A stretch of DNA of 10,442 bases, taken from Merdiplasma sp045118075. GTDB taxonomy: Bacteria > Bacillota > Clostridia > Lachnospirales > Lachnospiraceae. The position numbers and the translations under genes were made by a program. This document shows, piece by piece, positions 1 through 5,092 of the stretch (position 1 is its first letter; each line of letters starts with the position of its first letter). The notes below the pieces were generated by a model. That model saw only the letters and a list, made by a program, of their open reading frames with translations. It was not told the DNA's origin and did no database searches. The stretch is taken from assembly GCA_045118075.1 (NCBI GenBank), contig JBGUOI010000125.1, positions 1 through 10,442 on the forward strand. The letters are read 5' to 3'.

Positions 1-674
1 TTGTATCCTGGTTCATCGTTATCGGGAACAACTATCACTTGCAGGCCTTCAAAGTGATTGACCAATGCCGTTGTCCAGTCGTTCGCACCGCCTGCCGTGA
101 CAGCCTGGAAACCGTCCTTAATGGCGTTTTGCGCGTCCTTTTCGCCTTCCGTGTAAAGAATTACACCTGAACCATCGCGGGCCGCCTGAAGGCTTTTGAA
201 AGAGTATAGTGCCTTGTAATCCTGCCGGTTCTTTACCCTGAATTCAGAAACAAATCCTTCCGCATCCGTCCGGCAGTAACGAAATGTTTTATCACCATCC
301 GGAAGTGATACCCTGGCTTTTGTGAAGGCGTATCCGTTTTCACCGGAATAATCATAGGCTTCAACAAACTTTGCACCTTTGAATTCACCATGCTTTCCCG
401 GCCATTCTGCGAACTGCTGAACCGTTTTCCCGCGCCGGTTCCGTTCCGGCATGATATCGGAATACTGAAGGCCGACAGCATCAAGAATTGCTTTTGTCCC
501 TTCCCTGCCGCACACGTGACAAAAGACAAGCGTCCGTCCATCGTTCCCGCGTGATAGTGTCAAGGAAGGTTTCTTTTCGCGGCCGCCTGCATGAACCGGA
601 CAATAGGCTTGTGCCGTGTCCTGTCCCTGGTGTGCTATCCGGAAGCGGGAACATACTTCTTGAAAGTCCATCAT
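1..674 (-). CDS. CHC2 zinc-finger / Toprim DNA primase (phage or element type), 3' end beyond window
   Basis: The frame is open from the ATG at 674 to the left edge, giving about 224 residues without a stop. Residues C25-P-V-H28 and C52-H-V-C55 form a CHC2-type zinc-binding site of DnaG-like primases. The Toprim fold follows: TEGEKDA at about 175-181 carries the catalytic glutamate E176, and VVPDNDEPG at about 215-223 carries the D-x-D metal site. A primase of this kind makes RNA primers, here probably for the element's own replication. The missing C-terminal part may hold a helicase or a further domain. Two ATG codons stand side by side at 674 and 671; the first is chosen. The start lies 5 nt after the stop of the excisionase-like gene, with AGGCGG inside that gene's last codons as ribosome binding site, so translation is probably coupled. 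Primase identity is well supported; the exact class is not. Confidence 0.85.
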   Translation of the reverse strand, partial: MMDFQEVCSRFRIAHQGQDTAQAYCPVHAGGREKKPSLTLSRGNDGRTLVFCHVCGREGTKAILDAVGLQYSDIMPERNRRGKTVQQFAEWPGKHGEFKGAKFVEAYDYSGENGYAFTKARVSLPDGDKTFRYCRTDAEGFVSEFRVKNRQDYKALYSFKSLQAARDGSGVILYTEGEKDAQNAIKDGFQAVTAGGANDWTTALVNHFEGLQVIVVPDNDEPGY

Positions 675-679
675 AAAAC

Positions 680-877
680 TTATTCCGCCTTGAAAGATTC
701 AATGTGTGCCAGAAGAACGTCCTTCCGATACCTGGCCGCGCGGCCAATTTTCAGTTTTGCGCCGCACTGCTTTGAAAGCTTCTCCACCGTGGACGCGCCC
801 AAATTGAAGGCCTTCACCGCTTCCGGCAGTGTCAGCAGGTTACAATCATCGCTTTTTTCGTATCTGGTTTTAATCAA
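680..877 (-). CDS. Excisionase-like helix-turn-helix DNA-binding protein, TTG start
   Basis: A 65-residue basic protein with one winged-helix/MerR-like DNA-binding unit. The stretch LTLPEAVKAFNLGASTVEKL (about 16-35) is the helix-turn-helix, and IGRAARYRKDVLLAHIESF (about 44-62) is the wing and last helix. This is the layout of Tn916-type Xis and related excisionase-family proteins, which bend DNA at attachment sites and may also regulate. The longest frame begins at GTG 886, but that codon is part of the ribosome binding site AAGGAAGGTGA. TTG at 877 sits 6-7 nt after the site and is the likely true start. The gene lies between the 96-residue gene and the primase, in one unit. No integrase partner is visible in the window, so the excisionase role rests on family resemblance; a plain regulator is possible. 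Confidence 0.72.
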   Translation of the reverse strand: MIKTRYEKSDDCNLLTLPEAVKAFNLGASTVEKLSKQCGAKLKIGRAARYRKDVLLAHIESFKAE

Positions 878-885
878 AAATATCA

Positions 886-925
886 CCTTCCTTTTTTATG
901 GGAAGGACGGCAGCAGCCGCCCTTC
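886..925 (-). promoter_or_regulatory. Two mutually exclusive hairpins over the excisionase ribosome binding site
   Basis: On the minus strand, GAAGG (925-921) with CGGC (919-916) can pair with GCCG (911-908) and CCTTC (906-902) around a 4-nt loop, with one mismatch. The same CCTTCC (906-901) can instead pair over 6 bp with GGAAGG (891-886), which is the ribosome binding site of the excisionase-like gene, around a 9-nt loop. Both cannot form at once. No T-run follows the first hairpin, so it is not a terminator. A role in setting excisionase translation is inference. Confidence 0.4.
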
Positions 926-937
926 TGCATCGCTTCA

Positions 938-1228
938 TCAAACGTAAAGCATCAATGCGCAAATCAGTTCTTTGATGAACGCCGACGTTCTTCCGATAAC
1001 ATCTTCCGAAAATTCACCAGTTTCATCATCTACAAGTTCCGTTTCGCCTTGTCTGTCCATCGTATTGAAAACGGCATCCATAAACCCGTTACCAATACTT
1101 GAAGCAAAAACGCAGGCAGTTCCCTGAACATCCCAATGCTTCTCATTTATCGAGTCGAAAATCACGTTCATGGAATCACGAAAATCTTCCTTTGCCTCTA
1201 GTACAACCTTGCGTTCCTTAGCAGTCAT
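938..1228 (-). CDS. Small protein of unknown function, first gene of the element's leftward unit
   Basis: A 96-residue protein that I do not recognise. It starts at ATG 1228, chosen because GAGG lies about 6 nt upstream; the longer frame back to 1348 runs through the promoter and operator region and is not used. The N-terminal half is charged and probably helical (MTAKERKVVLEAKEDFRD at 1-18). Then comes a run of small and hydrophobic residues (ACVFASSIGNGFMDAVF at about 38-54) and an acidic stretch (ELVDDETGEFSEDVIG at about 64-79). The C-terminus is hydrophobic. No cysteine cluster, helix-turn-helix or signal peptide is evident. It is the first gene opposite the repressor, where phage-like elements usually carry a Cro-like or early regulator, but it has no visible DNA-binding motif. 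Coding status is supported by position, ribosome binding site and an uninterrupted frame. Confidence 0.65.
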   Translation of the reverse strand: MTAKERKVVLEAKEDFRDSMNVIFDSINEKHWDVQGTACVFASSIGNGFMDAVFNTMDRQGETELVDDETGEFSEDVIGRTSAFIKELICALMLYV

Positions 1229-1272
1229 ATAAAACCTCTTTTCCGTTCCATATCGGAACCAAAAATAAATGT

Positions 1273-1282
1273 GAACATGTTC
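1273..1282. promoter_or_regulatory. Palindrome GAACATGTTC, candidate operator
   Basis: A perfect 10-bp palindrome in the divergent control region. It overlaps the -35 of the nearer leftward promoter candidate and lies within the leader of the stronger one. A nearby perfect 12-bp palindrome, TTCTGGCCAGAA, lies at 1287-1298. Binding by the XRE repressor is inferred from position only. Confidence 0.4.
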
Positions 1283-1286
1283 TGAC

Positions 1287-1298
1287 TTCTGGCCAGAA
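1287..1298. promoter_or_regulatory. Palindrome TTCTGGCCAGAA, candidate operator
   Basis: A perfect 12-bp palindrome, four bases from GAACATGTTC. The two differ in their arms, so they may bind different proteins or may be unrelated. It lies downstream of the stronger leftward promoter, where bound protein would act as a roadblock. Confidence 0.35.
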
Positions 1299-1320
1299 AT
1301 CACTGAAAAGCCGTGTTTCA

Positions 1321-1349
1321 TTGCGCTTTTCCGTCTTTTCGTGTACAAT
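1321..1349 (+). promoter_or_regulatory. Candidate promoter of the XRE repressor
   Basis: TTGCGC (1321-1326) and TACAAT (1344-1349) are separated by 17 bp. The -10 is good (5 of 6) and the -35 is weak (3 of 6). Transcription would start near 1356, leaving a leader of about 100 nt before the ATG at 1456. The -10 shares two bases with the opposed -10 on the minus strand. Confidence 0.45.
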
Positions 1350-1376
1350 CATATCAAAGTAACTATGTAGTTCCAA
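1348..1376 (-). promoter_or_regulatory. Candidate promoter of the leftward early unit
   Basis: On the minus strand, TTGGAA (1376-1371) and TATGAT (1353-1348) are separated by exactly 17 bp. They match the -35 and -10 consensus at 4 of 6 and 5 of 6 positions. Transcription would begin near 1341 and give a leader of about 110 nt ahead of the ATG at 1228. The -10 box overlaps that of the repressor promoter on the other strand, so the two promoters should interfere. A second weaker pair, TTCACA (1275-1270) and TATGGA (1252-1247), also with a 17-bp spacer, lies closer to the gene. Confidence 0.5.
1361..1372. promoter_or_regulatory. Inverted repeat AACTA-TG-TAGTT, candidate operator within the leftward promoter
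   Basis: Five-base arms flank a 2-bp centre, placed in the spacer and edge of the -35 of the leftward promoter and just after the predicted repressor start. The core TACATAGT (minus strand 1369-1362) recurs on the plus strand at 1431-1438, just ahead of the repressor ribosome binding site. The motif therefore occurs twice around the repressor leader, as expected for an autoregulated operator pair. Confidence 0.4.
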
Positions 1377-1455
1377 TACGGCTAATAAACGGATTTAGCA
1401 GGATTTTTTGAAAGTAAGTACGGGCGATAATACATAGTAAGAAAGGAAGTTGGTT

Positions 1456-2256
1456 ATGCCTAGAAAAAAAGAAAAAGCGGAATTCAGCACCCGGACAAGA
1501 ATACCGAAATCGCAGCCTGAATATAAGTTTGGGACAAGGCTGAAAAATGAGATGAAAAAGAAGGGAATGAAGGCTGCCCAATTAGCGGACAAAATGGGTG
1601 TAAGTATAGATACTGTTAACGACTGGCGGCAGCATTATACTTTCCCAAATGAAATGAACCTAGGCGAACTTTGCCGGATTTTTGCACCTTGTTCCGTTGA
1701 TTATTTTCACGGAAATATTGATGAACCGTCTTATGATGTGAAGTTCATCATGGAATACACCGGCCTATCAGCGGACGCCGTTGAACGCCTTCACAAGCTT
1801 AAATATGATATTGACTTTGACAAAAGGGAAGAAGAACGCGACCGTGAATTATACCTTGAAGCAGTGAAGAAGAATCCGAAATCAGGCGGGTATGTTCTTG
1901 AAAGCGACCCGGAAGAAGTAAAGGCGCGGGACAAGGCTAAACTGAAAATGCAACTTCTTGATACCATGCTAGATGAAGATGAACTTCTTTCCTTGATGAG
2001 TATGTATGTTTACGGCGATATTCAGACTATTGCCTATTACAATAGCGAAAGGAAGCTTAAACAGGATATATTAGCCGGGTATATTATTGCGCATGATACA
2101 GTATCGGAAGGATACCGCATCAAAACCGCCTCCCTTATCCGGCCGCATCTTGCAGATAGAATAATTGACTGCCTGAAAAAGTATGCAAACGATAATGAGG
2201 ATACTGTTCAACGCATCCGTCCAGAAATTCAAGGCGGGGGATTGATTGACGTATAA
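1456..2256 (+). CDS. XRE-family helix-turn-helix repressor of the mobile element
   Basis: A 266-residue protein. The N-terminus is very basic (MPRKKEKAEF) and is followed by an XRE/Cro-CI-type helix-turn-helix at about 24-88: KAAQLADKMG (39-48) and VSIDTVNDWRQ (49-59) are the two core helices. After the DNA-binding domain come a helical stretch (about 97-145, rich in charged residues) and a C-terminal helical region of unknown fold. No LexA/S24 peptidase Ser-Lys pair and no HExxH metalloprotease motif is present, so induction by RecA-stimulated self-cleavage is unlikely. Release by a protein partner or another signal is more plausible (inference). ATG 1456 is chosen because AAAGGAAG ends 6 nt upstream; TTG at 1450 falls directly against that site. 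It is transcribed divergently from the small gene, xis and primase unit, which it probably represses. An element repressor is the best reading; the target sites are unproven. Confidence 0.8.
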   Translation: MPRKKEKAEFSTRTRIPKSQPEYKFGTRLKNEMKKKGMKAAQLADKMGVSIDTVNDWRQHYTFPNEMNLGELCRIFAPCSVDYFHGNIDEPSYDVKFIMEYTGLSADAVERLHKLKYDIDFDKREEERDRELYLEAVKKNPKSGGYVLESDPEEVKARDKAKLKMQLLDTMLDEDELLSLMSMYVYGDIQTIAYYNSERKLKQDILAGYIIAHDTVSEGYRIKTASLIRPHLADRIIDCLKKYANDNEDTVQRIRPEIQGGGLIDV

Positions 2257-2265
2257 TGTATCTCT

Positions 2266-2412
2266 CGCGAAATGCGGGAAAAAAGACTGCTGTCCGGTCT
2301 CCTGGTGTGCCTATCTGGAATAAAACAGGGGGGACGCGCGCGAAAATATCGGGAGTTTGCGGCCGCTGTCCGGTCTCCTGGCACCACTGGAAAGGATGAA
2401 GCAGGGGGACGC
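2266..2412 (+). repeat. Imperfect tandem repeat, two units of about 75 bp, each able to form a matched hairpin
   Basis: Two copies run from about 2266 to 2338 and from about 2339 to 2412. Each begins CGCGAAA, then CGGGA, then the identical 17-mer GCTGTCCGGTCTCCTGG (2289-2305 and 2365-2381), and ends CAGGGG(G)GACGC. Within each unit GTCTCCTG (2297-2304; 2373-2380) can pair with CAGGGGGGAC (2326-2335) or CAGGGGGAC (2402-2410), allowing one G-T pair and a one- or two-G bulge. Both loops are 21 nt long but differ in sequence, apart from a shared CTGGAA. Conserved arms with diverged loops suggest that the fold or the arm sequence matters. It lies just downstream of the repressor, near the element edge. 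Possible roles are recombinase accessory sites, a replication or nicking origin, or a structured RNA; none is proven. Confidence 0.7.
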
Positions 2413-2444
2413 CTGGACAAATACCGGCAGCAGGCACAAAAGAA

Positions 2445-2480
2445 CCGCCCGCATCCGTTAAGGATGAAGGCGGCCTTTCT
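2445..2480. terminator. Hairpin terminator after the repressor and repeat region
   Basis: CCGCC (2445-2449) pairs with GGCGG (2469-2473), and CATCC (2452-2456) with GGATG (2462-2466), with a small 2+2 internal loop and a GTTAA apical loop. On the plus strand CCTTTCTGCTT follows, a modest T-run that would end the repressor transcript. On the minus strand TTCTTTTGT follows, so it could also stop transcription coming from the chromosome. No clear coding frame lies between here and the junction. Confidence 0.6.
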
Positions 2481-2524
2481 GCTTAGACTGCTAGACCTTC
2501 AAGGCGATTCTATTGTATCATATT

Positions 2525-2605
2525 CGCAGTGAACAATGGGCGTTTGCAGTAAAAATGCAGTAAAATCGCATGAAGGCAAATTGCACAATGCCCGCAATCC
2601 GCATA
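2525..2605. repeat. Short direct repeats TGCAGTAAAA near the element edge, arm-site-like
   Basis: TGCAGTAAAA occurs at 2545-2554 and 2556-2565, and a degenerate copy CGCAGTGAA at 2525-2533, all in the same direction with spacings of about 11 and 20 bp. ATTGC and GCAAT form a further inverted pair around 2580-2598. Closely spaced same-sense short repeats beside an attachment core are typical of arm-type binding sites for tyrosine integrases or excisionases. No such role has been shown here. The rest of 2257-2610 contains the tandem repeat and terminator and no convincing gene. Confidence 0.4.
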
Positions 2606-2610
2606 AATAA

Positions 2611-2823
2611 AGGAACTTTGAAGTTAAATGTTCTTTATCATTTAAAGTTTTACATATTCCAGGTGGTGGAGGAGATCTGACCAGTATTTATGAGGGTTTC
2701 CTGGTATCGGAAAACGGAGGGGCCAATGTGGAAATGGATCCTTCTTCTTTTTACACACCGCAGCAGTTCACCCCTTTTATCTGGAATGAATCGTCCGGTG
2801 CTTTTCCGATCCCCTCAGAATAA
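2611..2823 (+). pseudogene. 3' remnant of an interrupted chromosomal gene at the element junction
   Basis: An open frame without a start codon begins after the stop at 2608-2610 and ends at TAA 2821-2823. From about 2640 it reads like real protein: FKVLHIPGGGGDLTSIYEGF, then FLVSENGGANVEMDP, then FYTPQQFTPFIWNESSG, ending IPSE. The first sensible residues follow the candidate attachment core directly, which suits a gene cut by integration, the 5' part lying on the far side of the element. I do not recognise the family. It runs toward the LacI gene and overlaps its 3' end by 47 bp in the opposite sense, which is unusual but possible for the tails of two convergent genes. The alternative is a chance open frame. 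No ribosome binding site or ATG precedes it. Confidence 0.45.
2624..2645. other. Candidate attachment (att) core: 7-bp inverted arms around 8 bp
   Basis: TTAAATG (2624-2630) and CATTTAA (2639-2645) are perfect inverted arms around an 8-bp centre, TTCTTTAT. That is the geometry of tyrosine-recombinase core sites: inverted binding sites flanking a 6-8 bp exchange region. It sits just where element-like sequence ends and the truncated gene begins, beside the arm-like repeats. AT-rich inverted repeats also arise by chance, so this is a candidate only. Confidence 0.42.
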
Positions 2824-3820
2824 GCCTTGTGGGAACCGATACATGGTCCTGCTTTGCGTCCGCATCCTTCATATGGCGCAGAAGCATCTCCATGGCCTTC
2901 TTTCCCATCTCTTTTTCTGACCGGTCAACAACCGACAGGGGAATCCCCACGATATTCAGCACATTGATATCATCAAAGCCGATCATGCTGATATCTTCGC
3001 CGGGTCTGATATCATGTTCGATCATATACCGGTATGCTCCCAGGGACATCATGTTGTTCCCGCAGAACACCGCTGTGGGAGGCTTCGACAGCGACATCAG
3101 CCTCTTCATGCATTTATAGGACTGATCTGCCATCTGGTTGCCATAGGCAATATACATTTCCCTGATCCTGATCCCGTTCTCAGTCAGAGCCCTCCGGTAG
3201 CCCAGCTCTCTCTCATAAACGGGACTGAGTGACTTCTCGCCGGCAATGATCGCGATGCGCTCATGCCCCTGCCTGATCAGTTCACAGACGGCTTCATAAG
3301 ATCCCGCCTCATTGTCTGCCATCACCGTGTCCAGAGATTCTCCGCCCTCAATAAAGCGGTCGACCAGGACCACCGGTGTTCCTGAATTCTGATATTCGCT
3401 CAGTATCCGCCCGGTCCTCTCATCTCTGACGCCGGCAGCTGTGATCAGGATCCCCGCTACATTACGTTCACGGATCGCTCTCAGTATATTGTATTCTTTT
3501 TCGGCATCTTCGTTGGTATTGAAGATCAGCACCTGGTAGTGTTGTTTTTCAGCAACCCTTGTTATTCCTTCGATCAGTCCGTAGAAGAAGGGATTCTTCA
3601 GATCAGGAACAACAACCGCAACCACCTCAGACCGCTGAAAGCTGAGATCCCTGGCAGTCGCGCTCGGAATATAATTATGTTCCTGCATCACCTTCTGAAC
3701 CCGTTCCCGGGTCTCCGGCTTTACATAGTCAAAATTGTTGATCACACGGGAAACGGTGGCGACAGACACCCCCGCCAGCCTTGCGATCTCCTTAATATTG
3801 GTTTTAGCAGCAATTCCCAT
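2777..3820 (-). CDS. LacI-family transcriptional repressor of the sugar operon
   Basis: A 347-residue protein of normal LacI/GalR length. The N-terminal DNA-binding domain covers about 7-60: NIKEIARLAGVSVATVSRVI carries the helix-turn-helix with the recognition helix at 18-28, and ATARDLS at 54-60 is the hinge helix. The effector domain of periplasmic-binding-protein type follows, with VVPDLKNPFFYGLIEG (70-85), VDR (153-155), IAIIAG (189-194), CGNNMMSLGAYR (253-264) and IGFDDI (280-285). These features place it with RbsR/CcpA-like regulators that bind a sugar or sugar phosphate. ATG 3820 has AAAGGTG 8 nt upstream. It is the last gene of the minus-strand cluster, 128 bp after the mutarotase-like gene. 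A weak own promoter is possible, with TATTAT at 3879-3874. It probably controls the sugar operon, whose promoter lies outside the window. No clear terminator follows it. Confidence 0.93.
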   Translation of the reverse strand: MGIAAKTNIKEIARLAGVSVATVSRVINNFDYVKPETRERVQKVMQEHNYIPSATARDLSFQRSEVVAVVVPDLKNPFFYGLIEGITRVAEKQHYQVLIFNTNEDAEKEYNILRAIRERNVAGILITAAGVRDERTGRILSEYQNSGTPVVLVDRFIEGGESLDTVMADNEAGSYEAVCELIRQGHERIAIIAGEKSLSPVYERELGYRRALTENGIRIREMYIAYGNQMADQSYKCMKRLMSLSKPPTAVFCGNNMMSLGAYRYMIEHDIRPGEDISMIGFDDINVLNIVGIPLSVVDRSEKEMGKKAMEMLLRHMKDADAKQDHVSVPTRLILRGSEKHRTIHSR

Positions 3821-3948
3821 AACCAGCGCACCTTTCGGCTGTTAAAATATCCGATTTCATTTCTCCGCTCATAATAATACCGCAAATCTTCCTGTTAGAA
3901 AATTGTTTTTTGAGCAGCAGTCTGTTCGGGTCGGCAGTGCATATCCAT

Positions 3949-5001
3949 TTAAATATGCCATCCCAGGAGTATCTGCGCTATGCGTTTCAGGCGTTCTGTC
4001 TTTCCGGTAAAGATCCATTTTGTAAGGCGGTCTGTTGAGTGATGGATCCTTGTCGGATTGCCGACCGTAAGCATATTGCATTCCATCTCCGCAAAGCCTC
4101 CCGAATTGCCGTCGTCGTTGTAAACATGGATGGAGTATCCGGTATCTCCCTCGATCAGCGGCGGTTCCTCTGAATACATCGCGGAGGGATTATTGGGATA
4201 GCAGACAATGATCAGCACAGAAGAATCCGTATCGGAATCTGCCAGATAGCCGAAGCGTCCGGTCATGACAGCACTGCGGTAAGCGATCTTGTATCTGGAA
4301 TCGCCGGTAATGCGCAGGCAGATGCCATTATCAGCCACCGTCTCATGGTCCCCTGCGGGCTCATAATGATCCGTCCCCCTGAGAGGTTCATACATGGGAA
4401 TAAACAGAGTTCCCTTCGGACGGATCTGAAGAAGGTCCCAGCTTTCCGCAAGCACATCCTGATCGCTGGATACCTTCAGGTCGATCACTTCCTCCAGGCC
4501 GCAGTAAGACAGGCCTTCCATCAATTCCCGGTATGCAGGAAGCTTTCTGAGCGGATCAGGCGCATAGTGGATCATCCGGCTAAAATCGATGTGCATACTG
4601 CCTTCCACGGTATTATGGCTTTCGAGATCCAGACTCATGGATAAACGGATGCAGTCCTTCTCCCGGCTCATCCTGTAAGAACCCGGATCGATCGTTTTCG
4701 GCGTATCCAGCGTCTCACGGAAGCGGGAACGATCCCTGATATTAAACTGGATCTCCGGAGCGATCCATACACGGTCGCCGCCTATATTCCAGATCCCGTT
4801 ATCGATCAGCTCTTTATAACGGTTTTTGTCTTTCACTGCATCCGGGATCCAGAAGATCCCCTCCGGATATAAATCCGAGAAGGGTCCGAAAATGTGTCCC
4901 CCATGCTCGCTGACGATCACCTTCCACCCGTCTCCGACCTCGAGGATCTCACAGTTCATCCCGCAGTATCTGAATACTTCCAAAATCTCATTCATATTCA
5001 T
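3949..5001 (-). CDS. Mutarotase-like (aldose 1-epimerase fold, DUF6786/DUF4380-type) protein
   Basis: A 350-residue soluble protein with no signal peptide. Residues GGHIFGPF (34-41), WNIGGDRVWIAPE (71-83) and GGFAEMECNMLTVG (301-314) resemble the conserved blocks of uncharacterised aldose-1-epimerase-like families, in which a GG-x-R-x-W-x-x-PE motif and a late E-x-E motif occur. E305 or E307 is the likeliest counterpart of the catalytic glutamate of mutarotases. Such proteins interconvert sugar anomers or bind sugars; the substrate here is unknown. Start: ATG 5001, preceded by AAAGGA about 10 nt upstream; the longer frame to 5109 would cross a terminator and overlap the isomerase gene. It is separated from the isomerase by 91 bp with a strong hairpin terminator, so it probably gets less transcript than the genes before it, or has its own promoter. 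Family assignment is from memory of motifs and moderately sure. Confidence 0.62.
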   Translation of the reverse strand: MNMNEILEVFRYCGMNCEILEVGDGWKVIVSEHGGHIFGPFSDLYPEGIFWIPDAVKDKNRYKELIDNGIWNIGGDRVWIAPEIQFNIRDRSRFRETLDTPKTIDPGSYRMSREKDCIRLSMSLDLESHNTVEGSMHIDFSRMIHYAPDPLRKLPAYRELMEGLSYCGLEEVIDLKVSSDQDVLAESWDLLQIRPKGTLFIPMYEPLRGTDHYEPAGDHETVADNGICLRITGDSRYKIAYRSAVMTGRFGYLADSDTDSSVLIIVCYPNNPSAMYSEEPPLIEGDTGYSIHVYNDDGNSGGFAEMECNMLTVGNPTRIHHSTDRLTKWIFTGKTERLKRIAQILLGWHI

Positions 5002-5041
5002 ATGATCTGTATCCTTTCTGCTGTATCCTATATTATCCGGA

Positions 5042-5079
5042 CAAAAAACGCGGGCTGCCGGCATAGTGTCAGCAGCCCG
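5042..5079 (-). terminator. Rho-independent terminator inside the sugar gene cluster
   Basis: On the minus strand, CGGGCTGC (5079-5072) pairs perfectly over 8 bp with GCAGCCCG (5058-5051) around a 13-nt loop that may itself pair partly. Then come CG and a run of six T (5048-5043). This is a textbook intrinsic terminator 14 nt after the isomerase stop. It should reduce or end transcription before the mutarotase-like and LacI genes. Confidence 0.85.
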
Positions 5080-5092
5080 GAAAATCCATTCT

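Noticed and set aside
1229..1348. N-terminal extension of the 96-residue gene to 1348
   Set aside because: It would cover the palindromes and the predicted leader, and has no ribosome binding site; ATG 1228 has GAGG at good spacing.
2266..2412. CRISPR array
   Set aside because: Only two copies with indels, internal hairpins and no uniform spacers; a tandem duplication fits better.
2272..2532. Plus-strand frame of 86 codons through the repeat region
   Set aside because: No ribosome binding site before its ATG. It spans both repeat units and the terminator hairpin, and its residues simply reflect the repeat.
2690..2920. Plus-strand frame of 76 codons beginning within the gene remnant
   Set aside because: It runs into the LacI gene in antisense and is in a different frame from the protein-like remnant.
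3821..3948. LacI operator or catabolite-response element upstream of the LacI gene
   Set aside because: I could not find a convincing 14-16 bp palindrome with a central CG in this gap.
3939..3958. GCATAT/ATATGC inverted repeat over the stop of the mutarotase-like gene
   Set aside because: The stem is only 6 bp and AT-rich, with no T-run after it, so it is not called a terminator.
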